Shown: positions 7,937 through 16,896, counted from the first letter of the stretch. The stretch is DNA of 32,236 nt from an uncultured Bacteroidales bacterium (GCA_903878265.1 CAIRHD010000142.1:1-32236), one strand, 5' to 3'. Notes: a model not told the origin generated them from the sequence alone. Translations and numbers: made by a program.

Positions 7937-8089
7937 CATGCATTTGATCGCAGAAATAGTTATGATGAAAAGCGGAAAAAAATATTAAAAAAATTGTTTG
8001 CCTATAATTCCTAAAGGAAACATTACTACATTTACAAAAAATATAGATCATTAGAGTTCAAACTTTATACTAACTAAAATCAATAACCA

Positions 8090-9415
8090 ATGAAAGTAGC
8101 AATTGTTGGCAGTGGGTACGTCGGTTTGGTAACCGGTACATGTTTTGCCGAAGTAGGTATTGATGTTGTTTGTGTTGACATCGACAAAAAAAAGATTGAA
8201 AATCTCAAAAACGGGATTATACCAATCTATGAGCCAGGCCTTGAAGAAATGGTTCACCGTAACACAAAAAAAGGAAAATTGCAGTTTACAACCAGCATTG
8301 CCGAAGCCCTCGAAGATTGCGAGGTTCTGTTCAGTGCTGTGGGCACTCCTCCGGGCGAAGATGGCAGTGCCGATTTGCAGTATGTATTGAGTGTTGCCCG
8401 CGATTGCGGAAAACACATGAAAGATTATGTCCTAGTAGTTACCAAGAGCACTGTACCTGTCGGCACAGCGCTGAAAGTAAAAAATGCCATTCAAGGTGAA
8501 CTCGACAAACGTGGTGTGAATATCCCATTCGATGTAGCTTCAAACCCTGAATTCCTGAAAGAAGGTGCTGCCATCAGCGATTTCCTGAAACCAGACCGTA
8601 TTGTAGTTGGGCTTGATTCGTCAAGGGCCGAAGATTTGATGAAAAGCCTTTACAAACCTTTCACCCTGAACGGGCATCCGGTAATTTTCATGGATATTGT
8701 TTCGGCCGAAATGACCAAGTATGCCGCTAACTCCATGCTTGCCACCAAAATCAGTTTTATGAACGATATTGCCAACCTTTGCGAAATAGTGGGCGCCGAC
8801 ATAAATATGGTTCGTAAGGGAATTGGTTCCGATTCGCGTATCGGCAACAAATTCATTTACCCAGGTATTGGTTATGGCGGTTCGTGTTTCCCAAAAGACG
8901 TAAAAGCGCTGATTCATACTGCCGAAGATTTTGGGTATGAACTCAAAGTGCTGAAAGCGGTGGAAGCGGTAAACCACGACCAAAAATCGGTACTATATAA
9001 TAAGGTAATGAAATTCTTTAATGGCGAGATTAAAGGTAAGACTATGGCTATTTGGGGATTATCATTCAAACCTCAAACCGATGATATGCGCGAAGCACCT
9101 GCACTTGTTATTATCCAGAAACTGCTTGATGCCGGGGCAAAAGTAAAAGTTTACGATCCAGTGGCCATGCCGGAAGCCAAGCACACGTTGGGCGATACCG
9201 TTGTTTATGCCGACGATCAATATGATGCTTTAATCGATGCAGATTGCCTGCTTTTGGTTACAGAATGGTCGGAATTTAAGTTCCCGAATTTCAAGATTAT
9301 GCGCAAACTGTTGACCCAGCCGGTGGTTTTCGATGGGCGTAATATCTACGAAGCCTCCGAAATGAAACGCAACAATTTTACCTATTTCTGTATAGGTATC
9401 GATACAACAAAATAA
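8090..9415 (+). CDS. ugd: UDP-glucose 6-dehydrogenase
   Basis: The 441-residue enzyme oxidises UDP-glucose to UDP-glucuronate with two NAD+ in the cytoplasm. It has the N-terminal Rossmann motif GSGYVG (7-12), the VGTPP motif (84-88), TKSTVPVG (118-125), a SNPEFLKEG loop (151-159), and the catalytic cysteine C266 in GGSCFPKD. Length is normal for the family. It supplies the substrate for the next gene, the UDP-glucuronate decarboxylase, 76 nt downstream. A TACATTTA sequence at 8027-8034 resembles a -7 element, but the nearest TTTG (7997-8000) is too far away for a confident promoter. GDP-mannose dehydrogenase has a similar fold but is less likely next to a decarboxylase. Confidence 0.94.
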   Translation: MKVAIVGSGYVGLVTGTCFAEVGIDVVCVDIDKKKIENLKNGIIPIYEPGLEEMVHRNTKKGKLQFTTSIAEALEDCEVLFSAVGTPPGEDGSADLQYVLSVARDCGKHMKDYVLVVTKSTVPVGTALKVKNAIQGELDKRGVNIPFDVASNPEFLKEGAAISDFLKPDRIVVGLDSSRAEDLMKSLYKPFTLNGHPVIFMDIVSAEMTKYAANSMLATKISFMNDIANLCEIVGADINMVRKGIGSDSRIGNKFIYPGIGYGGSCFPKDVKALIHTAEDFGYELKVLKAVEAVNHDQKSVLYNKVMKFFNGEIKGKTMAIWGLSFKPQTDDMREAPALVIIQKLLDAGAKVKVYDPVAMPEAKHTLGDTVVYADDQYDALIDADCLLLVTEWSEFKFPNFKIMRKLLTQPVVFDGRNIYEASEMKRNNFTYFCIGIDTTK

Positions 9416-9420
9416 TTTTT

Positions 9421-9470
9421 AACCCTAAAAGTAAAGCCTATCTGCCTCAAGTATGGCATTTAGGTTTTAT
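9421..9470 (+). terminator. Weak terminator-like or attenuator hairpin after ugd
   Basis: AACCCTAAA (9421-9429) can pair with TTTAGGTT (9459-9466) with one bulged C, and inner GCC/GGC pairing is possible. A T-rich run follows. It could partly separate ugd from the next gene, though the two probably share a transcript. Confidence 0.3.
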
Positions 9471-9491
9471 TTTAATTTTAAAACAACGATT

Positions 9492-10448
9492 ATGCTAAAG
9501 AAAAAGGTTTTGGTTACCGGTGGGGCAGGGTTTGTAGGGTCGCAATTGTGCGAACGCCTTCTAAACGATGGCCACGAAGTAGTTTGTCTCGACAACTATT
9601 TTACCGGACAGAAAGCAAACATTGTCCATTTGATCGACAATCCATTCTTTGAATTGATACGCCACGATGTAACCATGCCATTTTTTATCGAAGTGGACGA
9701 AATTTACAACCTGGCATGCCCAGCTTCGCCAATCCATTACCAGTACAATGCGATTAAAACGATGAAAACATCGGTAATGGGAGCAGTAAACATGCTTGGG
9801 CTGGCAAAGCGCATAAAGGCAAAAATCCTTCAGGCTTCAACCAGCGAAGTTTATGGCGATCCGCAGGTTCACCCCCAGGTTGAAACGTATTGGGGACATG
9901 TAAACCCAATTGGCGAACGTTCGTGTTATGACGAAGGCAAGCGCGCAGCCGAAACTTTGTTTGTCAATTACCACAAACAAAACAACGTGAGGATTAAAAT
10001 CATTCGTATTTTTAATACGTATGGGCCTAATATGCACCCTCACGATGGTAGGGTAGTCTCCAATTTCATCATGCAAGCCCTTAAAAACGAAGATATTACC
10101 ATTTATGGCGATGGACAGCAAACACGCAGTTTTCAATATGTTGACGATTTGCTGGAAGGCATGGTGCGCATGATGGCTTCGCGCGATGATTTTACCGGGC
10201 CTGTAAATATTGGCAACCCAAACGAATTTACGATTCTGGAACTCGCAAACAAGGTAATTGAACTTACCAATGCAAAATCAAAAATAAAGAGGATGCCACT
10301 TCCTTCGGACGATCCAATGCAGCGCCAACCCAATATTGATTTAGCAAAAAAGGAATTGGGTTGGTCGCCAAAAATTCAGCTCGAAGAGGGTCTAACTAAG
10401 ACCATTGCCTATTTCGACGGCTTGCTTAAAATTAATCCTACGCTATGA
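9492..10448 (+). CDS. uxs: UDP-glucuronate decarboxylase (UDP-xylose synthase), extended SDR family
   Basis: The 318-residue NAD-dependent short-chain dehydrogenase converts UDP-glucuronate to UDP-xylose. Landmarks: TGGAGFVG (9-16), LDNYFTGQK after the second strand, the [13 protein letters not shown] segment typical of [12 protein letters not shown] (116-124), and the catalytic YDEGK (146-150). Similar proteins are often mislabelled as dTDP-glucose dehydratases, but the ACPASPxHYQ and [11 protein letters not shown] blocks favour UXS. I chose the ATG at 9492 ([11 protein letters not shown]) because it puts the nucleotide-binding strand at the usual distance; an in-frame ATG at 9453 would add 13 unconserved residues. 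It directly follows ugd, its substrate supplier, and overlaps the next gene by 4 nt (ATGA). Confidence 0.9.
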   Translation: MLKKKVLVTGGAGFVGSQLCERLLNDGHEVVCLDNYFTGQKANIVHLIDNPFFELIRHDVTMPFFIEVDEIYNLACPASPIHYQYNAIKTMKTSVMGAVNMLGLAKRIKAKILQASTSEVYGDPQVHPQVETYWGHVNPIGERSCYDEGKRAAETLFVNYHKQNNVRIKIIRIFNTYGPNMHPHDGRVVSNFIMQALKNEDITIYGDGQQTRSFQYVDDLLEGMVRMMASRDDFTGPVNIGNPNEFTILELANKVIELTNAKSKIKRMPLPSDDPMQRQPNIDLAKKELGWSPKIQLEEGLTKTIAYFDGLLKINPTL

Positions 10449-11302
10449 AAATACTGATTACAGGTTCGAACGGGCAACTTGGGAACGAAATCAGGGAACT
10501 TGCAAGCTCTTATCCGCACCACCATTTCCAATATACCGATGTAGGTGAACTGGATATTGCAGATGCAGTAAAAGTAAGCCAGTATTTTTCCTTACACAGT
10601 CCGGATGCGATTATAAATTGTGCCGCATATACAGCAGTTGATAAAGCTGAAACCGACAAGGATTTAGCTTACCTTGTTAACGCCGTGGCTCCTGGCAACC
10701 TTGCTTTTGCAGCCGCCCAGTCAGGGGCTTTTATGGTTCACATTTCGACCGATTATGTGTATAGTGGTAAAAATTACTGTCCATATAGCGAAACTGACCA
10801 ACTGAACCCTGTTTCGGTATATGCCAAAAGCAAAGCCGCTGGCGAAGATGCGGTGAAAAAATCGGGTGCCAACGCATTGATAATCCGTACATCGTGGCTT
10901 TATTCGGCTTTTGGAAACAATTTCATAAAAACTATGATGAAATATGGTGCCGAACGAGGCAAGCTCAATGTGGTTTTCGACCAAATAGGCTCACCGACTT
11001 ATGCACACGATTTAGCCAAAACCTTACTCGATATTTTACCTAAGGCAATGGATGCCGATGGTGCGAAAATTTACCATTACTCCAACGAGGGCGTGGCCAG
11101 TTGGTACGATTTTGCCAAAGCCATTATCGAAATTTCCGGAATTGATTGCATCATAAACCCAATCCCGACCAAGGATTATCCATTGCCCGCCGAAAGGCCG
11201 TTTTACAGCGTATTGGACAAAGCGAAAATCAAAAAGGATTTTGCAATTGAAATTCCGTATTGGAGGGATAGCGTAAAGCTATGCATACAAAGGCTGAAAT
11301 AA
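10445..11302 (+). CDS. rfbD: RfbD-like dTDP-4-dehydrorhamnose reductase
   Basis: The 285-residue SDR protein has the length and motifs of RfbD: GSNGQLG (7-13), [11 protein letters not shown] (59-69), STDYVYSG (101-108) with the catalytic pair in YAKSK (126-130), and [12 protein letters not shown]. RfbD makes dTDP-L-rhamnose in the final step of that pathway using NAD(P)H. The start overlaps the uxs stop (ATGA), so the two are translationally coupled. None of the other rhamnose genes (rfbA, rfbB, rfbC) is in this window, so they must be elsewhere, or this enzyme acts on a different 4-keto sugar. The family call is firm; the substrate is inferred. Confidence 0.85.
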   Translation: MKILITGSNGQLGNEIRELASSYPHHHFQYTDVGELDIADAVKVSQYFSLHSPDAIINCAAYTAVDKAETDKDLAYLVNAVAPGNLAFAAAQSGAFMVHISTDYVYSGKNYCPYSETDQLNPVSVYAKSKAAGEDAVKKSGANALIIRTSWLYSAFGNNFIKTMMKYGAERGKLNVVFDQIGSPTYAHDLAKTLLDILPKAMDADGAKIYHYSNEGVASWYDFAKAIIEISGIDCIINPIPTKDYPLPAERPFYSVLDKAKIKKDFAIEIPYWRDSVKLCIQRLK

Positions 11303-11335
11303 CCTTGGGAAATTCGCTCTGAAAAAATTTGCCAA

Positions 11336-11710
11336 ATGATAAACTGGGAAGAGTTTAATGCCGTTTACGGGGTTTATGGTAATGTCCTTGTTATCGAAAT
11401 CATAAATTCAATTTTAGAAGGAGATAAAAATGAAAACCCTCCAGTCCTTTCCTGCGAAGAGCGAATGATAAAGTTAAAAAAGAATGTTGATCAAAAGGAT
11501 TTCCATCAGATTTTATTAATTGCCCACTGGATGAAAGGAAATTTTGATATTTTTTATGACTGGGAGTCGAGTCAAATTGCCCGCAATTTACGTGAAATGG
11601 CTAGGAATGAAACCGATACGGGGCTTGAAGCAGAATTTGAAAAACTTAAATTAGTTGCCGACAAACTTGTAATCGAACTCCGGGAATACCGTAAAACTCT
11701 CACTGCCTGA
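11336..11710 (+). CDS. Stand-alone HPt (histidine phosphotransfer) protein, copy 1
   Basis: The 124-residue helical protein shows the HPt signature: the likely phospho-histidine H64 in AHWMKGN, matching the family pattern (A/H)HxxKGxxxx. Helices fill the rest, including LEAEFEKLKLVADKLVIELREY near the end. It opens with MINWEEFNAVYGVYG, almost the same as the second HPt downstream (MINWEEFNEIYLQYG), so the two are paralogues. HPt proteins pass phosphate between receivers or from hybrid kinases to receivers in the cytoplasm. It lies 33 nt after rfbD, so it is probably in the sugar-nucleotide operon. Its likely partners are the two free receivers at 3133-5482 and the receiver of the GH130 fusion (inference). 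The residues after KG are less typical than in copy 2. Confidence 0.75.
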   Translation: MINWEEFNAVYGVYGNVLVIEIINSILEGDKNENPPVLSCEERMIKLKKNVDQKDFHQILLIAHWMKGNFDIFYDWESSQIARNLREMARNETDTGLEAEFEKLKLVADKLVIELREYRKTLTA

Positions 11711-11849
11711 TAAGCCAAACTTGGCTTACATCCTTGTAAACATAGAATAGATGCTGTTTTTATAATGGCATTTGTTGCTCTTGTCTATTAATGTCAACAA
11801 TCATTTTATACAAGGGACTTTTATCCATGATGGGAATTGGAGATTTGAG

Positions 11850-11857
11850 TACTTTTG
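11850..11857 (+). promoter_or_regulatory. Candidate -7 promoter element (TACTTTTG) for HPt copy 2
   Basis: TACTTTTGC is a perfect TAnnTTTG match 65 nt before the HPt-2 start, within a 212-nt spacer. I found no TTTG box at the usual 19-22 nt spacing, so it is only a half-match. Confidence 0.4.
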
Positions 11858-11922
11858 CTTAACACCAGAAAAACTCAGGCACTCAAGCTGCCATAAAAGA
11901 AGAACAAAACAAGTAATAAAAC

Positions 11923-12264
11923 ATGATAAACTGGGAAGAATTCAATGAAATATACCTTCAATATGGAAGTGACATTGTCCTAACAATAATTGAAGAATTA
12001 GAAATTCAATATAAAGAGATTCCGCCAATTCTTAAGAAGAGCATTCTTGAAAAAGATTTTGCAGGAATAAAGTTCTATGCTCATAAAATAAAAGGTAGTG
12101 TTGCAAATTTCTACGATCCAGAACCTGTAAATTATGCGGGGATCTTAGAGAAAATGGGAAATGATGAAATCGGCGAGGGCCTATTAGATGTTTATGATAA
12201 GTTCATTGTTGCAACCGATAATCTTATGATTCAGCTACTTAAGTATCGCGAGGAACAATCCTGA
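11923..12264 (+). CDS. Stand-alone HPt (histidine phosphotransfer) protein, copy 2
   Basis: The 113-residue protein carries a clearer HPt motif than its neighbour: H54 in YAHKIKGSVANFYDP, close to the family pattern HxxKGSxxN. The N-terminal MINWEEFNEIYLQYG block is shared with copy 1, so a duplication is likely. The sequence is helical, with no membrane segment and no kinase or receiver domain. It has its own possible promoter element in the 212-nt gap from copy 1 and is followed by a 538-nt spacer. It should be a cytoplasmic phosphate carrier. The kinase that feeds it is not in the window. Confidence 0.82.
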   Translation: MINWEEFNEIYLQYGSDIVLTIIEELEIQYKEIPPILKKSILEKDFAGIKFYAHKIKGSVANFYDPEPVNYAGILEKMGNDEIGEGLLDVYDKFIVATDNLMIQLLKYREEQS

Positions 12265-12634
12265 AAAGAAAGTAATACTACCTTTTGTAAAACAGAATTA
12301 GCAAATAATTCTATTTTAAATGATCACCTTCAAACTGATGTTTTAAAAGTTAGCATAGCATATGGCTTTTCGTCTCAATTCTTTGAAATAGAAGCCCTAA
12401 CTCATTGAATAACTGGATGAACAATCCACAATTAGGGACCAGTAATAGTGGATTGCTAAAATTGATAAAAAAATCTGGTTTAATAACACCAAATTCCCCG
12501 TCCGGCAGACGTTTTTTTACTTAATCCACCTTTTCCTGCCGATCCTGCCCTGCATTACTGTCTGTAAGTGGTTAACATGCAACGTTTCTATGTTAAAGAC
12601 ACATGCTCCTCCTCTAATCTACTTTTAGCTAACG

Positions 12635-12659
12635 ATCCTATCATACCGATAGGATTTTT
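12635..12659 (+). terminator. Hairpin with T-run, possible terminator or operator
   Basis: ATCCTATC (12635-12642) and GATAGGAT (12648-12655) form a perfect 8-bp stem with a 5-nt loop, followed by TTTT. The stem is AT-rich and lies about 370 nt after HPt-2 and 55 nt before the -33 box of the next gene, so an operator role is equally possible. Confidence 0.4.
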
Positions 12660-12709
12660 GAAAATCATTTCCCTACTTTCGCTTTGTTTTACAGAATTCA
12701 CACGATATT

Positions 12710-12740
12710 TTTGGTTTCGTGATTTGAGGGATTATTTTTG
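12710..12740 (+). promoter_or_regulatory. Bacteroidota housekeeping promoter for the GT4 gene
   Basis: A TTTG -33 box (12710-12713), a 19-nt spacer and TATTTTTG (12733-12740) match TTTG-N19-TAnnTTTG completely. Transcription would start near 12747, giving a leader of about 55 nt before the ATG at 12803. Confidence 0.65.
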
Positions 12741-12802
12741 AGCCAAATACAAAACCATCTATCAATCAACTAAATAGTAATAGCTTACTAAAATTTGGTA
12801 GC

Positions 12803-15016
12803 ATGAAAATTATTTGTTTGGGCAACTACCCTCCAAGGCAATGTGGTATTGCTACTTTTACCGAAAATTTGGTAAATGCCATATTAAATGCTTCCAACCT
12901 CCATTCCCATCCCATTGAAATAGAGGTAATTGCCATGAACGACGGCAACAAATCGTATCCCTATCCCGAAATTGTGAAGCATGTAATCCGCGATAGGGTT
13001 ATGGGTGATTACATCCAAATGGCTGAGCATATCAACAACTCAGGAGCCGAGATCTTACTGTTGCAGCACGAATACGGTATTTTTGGTGGCGAAAGTGGGA
13101 TTTTGTTGCTGGCATTGCTGCGCCGTATAAAAATTCCGGTGGTTACCACTTTGCATACGGTTTTGCAAAAGCCAAGTTTCCATCAACTTGAAGTGATGAA
13201 AAAAATTACTGCCTATTCGTCGCGAATTGTTGTGATGAACGGGCTGGCAATCAATTTTTTAGCAAATATTTATAATGTCCCTTTCGAAAAGATAATCCGT
13301 ATCGAGCATGGAGTTCCCGACTTTGAAATCTATAAAGATAGCTTGTTGCCCAAACCGAAAATCTGGGAAAACCGAAAAGTGATGCTCACTTTTGGTTTGA
13401 TTGGCCGTAGCAAAGGCATTGAAATTGCAATAAGGGCTTTGCCTGCCATTGTCAACAAACATCCCGAATTGCTATATGTTGTGCTTGGCAAAACGCATCC
13501 AACTATTGTAAACTATGCAGGCGAAGAGTATCGCGAATTTTTGTATAAGTTAGTAAAGCAATTAGAATTGGAAGCAAATGTGCAATTTATAAACGAATAT
13601 GTGAGCGAATTGGAGTTGATGTCGCACCTGAAAAATGCGGATATTTACGTTACGCCTTACCTTAATAAAGCCCAGATAACAAGCGGCACTTTAAGCTATG
13701 CGGTTAGTGGAGGCTGCGCCGTAATTTCAACCCCTTATTGGCATGCTGAAGAATTGCTTGACAATGGGCGTGGGCATCTTTTCGATTTTGGGAACCACAA
13801 ACAGCTTTCGGGAATCGTAAACCAATTGCTTGATAACCCCGAATTGTTGGAAAAGCAGCAGCAAAAAGCATATTCGTACGGAAAAAGCATTTCGTGGCCT
13901 ATAATCGGCAAACATTACCTAAATTTATTCGGCGATACTGCTTTGCAAAATGGTTTTGCAAACAAACATAAACAGGTAGGTTCGCCAATCAGTTATCCCG
14001 ATTTTGATATTTCACACCTTAAACGCCTTACCGACGATACAGGTTTGTTGCAACATGCCCGAACCTGTGTGCCGTATTACAAAGCAGGGTACAGCCTCGA
14101 CGACAATGCGCGTGCCATTGTGGTTTGCCTTGCAGCCTGGAACCAATCGAAGGAGCAGGTTTACCTCGATCTTCTGGACAACTATCTGGCCTACACATCC
14201 TATATGCAGCAAAAGGATGGTAGTTTTAAAAACTACATGACTTTCGACCGGAATGTACTCAACGATACTTCGGACGATGCATTTGGAAGGGTATTTTGGG
14301 CACTTGGCTATCTAATTCAATATGTACCTTTAAATTCCGTTTTTCAATTAGGCCATGAATTGTTTGAGCTTTCGTTGCCACAAATCGACAATTTGAGCTA
14401 TGCACGGGGTTACGCCAACTGTATATTCGGTTTGTACCATTATGTGAAACGCTTTCCTGACCAGGAAAAATTTCTGAAATTATTGCAAGTACTTTCGGAT
14501 CAATTGTGCGAAAAATTCGCCTTGCATAAGCATGAAAACTGGAGTTGGTTCGAAGATAGATTGACGTACGACAACGGTTTGCTGCCTGCTGCTTTGTTCA
14601 AGGCTTTTGAGATTTTGGGAAATGAAAAATATTTGGATGTTGCTAACGAAAGTATGGCTTTTTTGGAATCGAAATGCTTTAAGGAAGATTGGCTCTCGCT
14701 GATTGGAAACCAAAAATGGCTGCATATGGATCAGGATTATAAAATGTTCGCCCAACAGCCCGTGGATGCCATGGCTATGGTGTTGCTTTACGAAAGTGCA
14801 TGGGAAGCAACTGGTAAGCAGGAATATATTGATAAGCTCCTGCTTTCGTTTGATTGGTTTTTCGGAAAAAACGACCTCGACATTACCTTATTCGATTCGG
14901 AAACCAAAGGATGCAACGATGGAATCGAAGATTTCAACATCAACCGCAACCAAGGCGCCGAAAGCAATATTGCGTATCTTTTGTCATGGCTTGTTGCCAA
15001 ACCATTCTTCCGCTAA
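12803..15016 (+). CDS. GT4-type glycosyltransferase fused to a C-terminal helical toroid-like domain
   Basis: In this 737-residue protein, residues 1 to about 370 look like a GT-B glycosyltransferase of family GT4: an N-terminal PPRQCGIATFTENL loop, LLQHEYGIFGG, an HGVPDFE segment, and FGLIGRSKGIEIAIRALP opening the second Rossmann half. The usual EX7E motif is not visible at the expected place (TSGTLSYAVSGGCAVIS), so the donor site is unusual. Residues about 395-737 form a separate all-helical region with repeated W, Y and D motifs (AGYSLDDNARAI, DTSDDAFGRVFWALGY, TYDNGLLPAALFKAFEI), like an alpha/alpha toroid of glycoside hydrolases or epimerases. There is no signal peptide, so it is cytoplasmic. 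It converges with a 4-nt overlap on the GH130-receiver gene, a likely functional partner. The glycan it acts on is unknown; beta-mannan-type is one guess. Confidence 0.8.
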   Translation: MKIICLGNYPPRQCGIATFTENLVNAILNASNLHSHPIEIEVIAMNDGNKSYPYPEIVKHVIRDRVMGDYIQMAEHINNSGAEILLLQHEYGIFGGESGILLLALLRRIKIPVVTTLHTVLQKPSFHQLEVMKKITAYSSRIVVMNGLAINFLANIYNVPFEKIIRIEHGVPDFEIYKDSLLPKPKIWENRKVMLTFGLIGRSKGIEIAIRALPAIVNKHPELLYVVLGKTHPTIVNYAGEEYREFLYKLVKQLELEANVQFINEYVSELELMSHLKNADIYVTPYLNKAQITSGTLSYAVSGGCAVISTPYWHAEELLDNGRGHLFDFGNHKQLSGIVNQLLDNPELLEKQQQKAYSYGKSISWPIIGKHYLNLFGDTALQNGFANKHKQVGSPISYPDFDISHLKRLTDDTGLLQHARTCVPYYKAGYSLDDNARAIVVCLAAWNQSKEQVYLDLLDNYLAYTSYMQQKDGSFKNYMTFDRNVLNDTSDDAFGRVFWALGYLIQYVPLNSVFQLGHELFELSLPQIDNLSYARGYANCIFGLYHYVKRFPDQEKFLKLLQVLSDQLCEKFALHKHENWSWFEDRLTYDNGLLPAALFKAFEILGNEKYLDVANESMAFLESKCFKEDWLSLIGNQKWLHMDQDYKMFAQQPVDAMAMVLLYESAWEATGKQEYIDKLLLSFDWFFGKNDLDITLFDSETKGCNDGIEDFNINRNQGAESNIAYLLSWLVAKPFFR

Positions 15017-16896
15017 CGTTGCTGGGCCAATATTTTGGCGATGCGGATGAGCAGCAATTTCGGGTCAACAGGCTTTTTGATGTATTCGGATGCTCCCATT
15101 TTCAAGCCTCTTTCCTCGTGTTCGGAACTTGTATGCCCCGACAGGAAAATCAGCGGGATATTGATATTGTGCTGTTTCATATATTCGAGCATCTGATAGC
15201 CATCCAGGTTGGGCATGGCAATATCCGAAAGTACCAAATCGTATTTCTCCTTTGCTATTTGCATCAGTGCAATAACCCCATCAGATGCAATATCCACATC
15301 ATACCCAGCCGATTTCAAGATGCTGCCGATGATTTTTTGGTTAATAACCTCATCATCAACAACGAGTATCCTTATATTGCTGCTATCAAGATTTGGGCGG
15401 CCACGCTTTATATCGGAAGGGAGTAGGTTAGTGAGCAATTCCTTCAACGACAGAGTTGCATAAGTTGACGATGTGTCCGACATGGCGTAAGGAATAACAA
15501 GTTCATCGTTGTTGATGATCGACCCACACGAATAAACCACATTAGGCACATAACCTTCGCGTTCTTCCTCATTTGGTAAAATCAAAGGCTCATTTAACTG
15601 CCCGATAACTTTGGTAGGGTCGTCTAAATCGAGTAGGATTGCGCCAATCACATACTTGCGCATCGGTCCCACGCCGTGCGTTATCACCAACCAGCCAAAT
15701 TCGGTTTCGATTGGCGAGCCACAGTTGCCAACTTGGATAAATTCCCAAGGAAATTTAGGCATTTGGAGTTTTACCGCATCGTGCCATAGGTTGATGGTAT
15801 CAGAAAACATAACGTAGTTGTTTATGCCATCGAGGCGCGAAAGCATGGCATATTTGCCTTTGATTTTTCGTGGAAACAAAGCCATCCCTTTATTTTGGGC
15901 GTTTTCGCCATGTATGGGCATTACCTCGAACTGGTAGAAACTTCGTGTTGTTATCATCATTGGCATGATGCTTACGCCATTGTATGCGGTATAAGTGGCA
16001 TAATAGCGTTCCAAACCGTCGTCTTCGGTAAATTTCACAAACCGCGCATCTTCGATACCGTTGCTTTCGGCTGCTGAAATGGGGAATATGACACGATCGG
16101 AAATACTTGTGTCTAACGAAAATGATATTTTATAGTGCGAATCGCCTAACCAACTGATTATTTGCAACATTTTGCGCTGCTGCTCATCGGGTTGCAACTC
16201 CCTTTTTGTTTCGTCAATGGCCCTGTATAGTTCATTATAATCGAATTCGGCCCTTAGTTTTTGCAAAACGAGGGTCAAAACGGCATTTTCTCCCAGCAAT
16301 TCGCCAACGCCATACACTTCGCAAAGTTTTTTATAAAAAATATCTTTTTTATAAGTGAAATTATACACATTTTCGGCTTCGTCGATAAGCCGTCCTGTTG
16401 GGATCATTTCCAGGTTGTTGTTGGCATCGAGTATCCCACCCCTGAAAGCGATTGACGAAATATGCCCTTCGCCGGTTGCCCTAAAACTTATTATAACCCG
16501 TTTCTGCCCTTCCTGTAGGCCCGATTGGTCGGGATCTTCAACCATGGACGGGTTGAAAAATGCCGCCGATTCTATTGAATATTCCGAGGAAAAAAAAGCG
16601 CCAATGAGAAGTTTTTTGTACACTGACAAGGTGGTAAGGTCTTCGACTTTGCCGTTCATTATATCGCGGGTACGGTCGAAGTGTTTTTGGAATAAGCGGG
16701 AAATATTGCGGTGCCGTGCCGAAAAGTCGCGCAAAACCTGGTTCAAACTAAGCATGGCAGCTTCTTCCGGCATTTCAACAACCTTACGGATGATGGTTTG
16801 CACCCGGGATTCAGGACCAGGGAAGAAGAATCTCACAATTACCCTTTTGGGGTCGCTATAAAAGCGTATCGGCTTGCGATTTATCGAAGTGCTCAT
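15013..16896 (-). CDS. GH130-type glycoside hydrolase/phosphorylase fused to a C-terminal receiver domain
   Basis: The 627-residue protein has two parts. Residues about 100-490 match GH130 (beta-mannoside phosphorylases and related enzymes): the catalytic Asp is probably D283 in GIEDARF, followed by YYATYTAYNG, ALFPRKIKGKYAMLSR and GNCGSPIETEFGWLVITHGVG. The N-terminal RFYSDPKRVIVRFF extension is seen in larger GH130 members. Residues about 507-627 form a complete CheY-like receiver: D514/D515, D558 in DLVLSDIAMPNLDG, Ser586 and K608. There is no signal peptide, so it is cytoplasmic and accessible to an HPt. Phosphorylation could therefore control a carbohydrate-active enzyme directly (inference). 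GH130 joined to a receiver is a combination I do not recognise as standard. The gene is convergent with GT4 and preceded by a 470-nt spacer. Confidence 0.88.
   Translation of the reverse strand: MSTSINRKPIRFYSDPKRVIVRFFFPGPESRVQTIIRKVVEMPEEAAMLSLNQVLRDFSARHRNISRLFQKHFDRTRDIMNGKVEDLTTLSVYKKLLIGAFFSSEYSIESAAFFNPSMVEDPDQSGLQEGQKRVIISFRATGEGHISSIAFRGGILDANNNLEMIPTGRLIDEAENVYNFTYKKDIFYKKLCEVYGVGELLGENAVLTLVLQKLRAEFDYNELYRAIDETKRELQPDEQQRKMLQIISWLGDSHYKISFSLDTSISDRVIFPISAAESNGIEDARFVKFTEDDGLERYYATYTAYNGVSIMPMMITTRSFYQFEVMPIHGENAQNKGMALFPRKIKGKYAMLSRLDGINNYVMFSDTINLWHDAVKLQMPKFPWEFIQVGNCGSPIETEFGWLVITHGVGPMRKYVIGAILLDLDDPTKVIGQLNEPLILPNEEEREGYVPNVVYSCGSIINNDELVIPYAMSDTSSTYATLSLKELLTNLLPSDIKRGRPNLDSSNIRILVVDDEVINQKIIGSILKSAGYDVDIASDGVIALMQIAKEKYDLVLSDIAMPNLDGYQMLEYMKQHNINIPLIFLSGHTSSEHEERGLKMGASEYIKKPVDPKLLLIRIAKILAQQR

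Larger units (their letters stand above)
12265..12802. other. Spacer between HPt-2 and the GT4 gene
   Basis: This 538-nt stretch has no convincing gene. It holds a terminator-like hairpin at 12635-12659 and a well-spaced Bacteroidota promoter at 12710-12740. A shorter CGTC/GACG hairpin at 12499-12511 followed by seven T is a marginal second terminator candidate. Confidence 0.6.

Noticed and set aside
9453-9491. Upstream start for the UDP-glucuronate decarboxylase
   Set aside because: The extra 13 residues are not family-like and would overlap the hairpin after ugd.
12499-12518. Short CGTC/GACG hairpin followed by seven T as HPt-2 terminator
   Set aside because: The 4-bp stem is too short to claim, and it is 235 nt beyond the gene.
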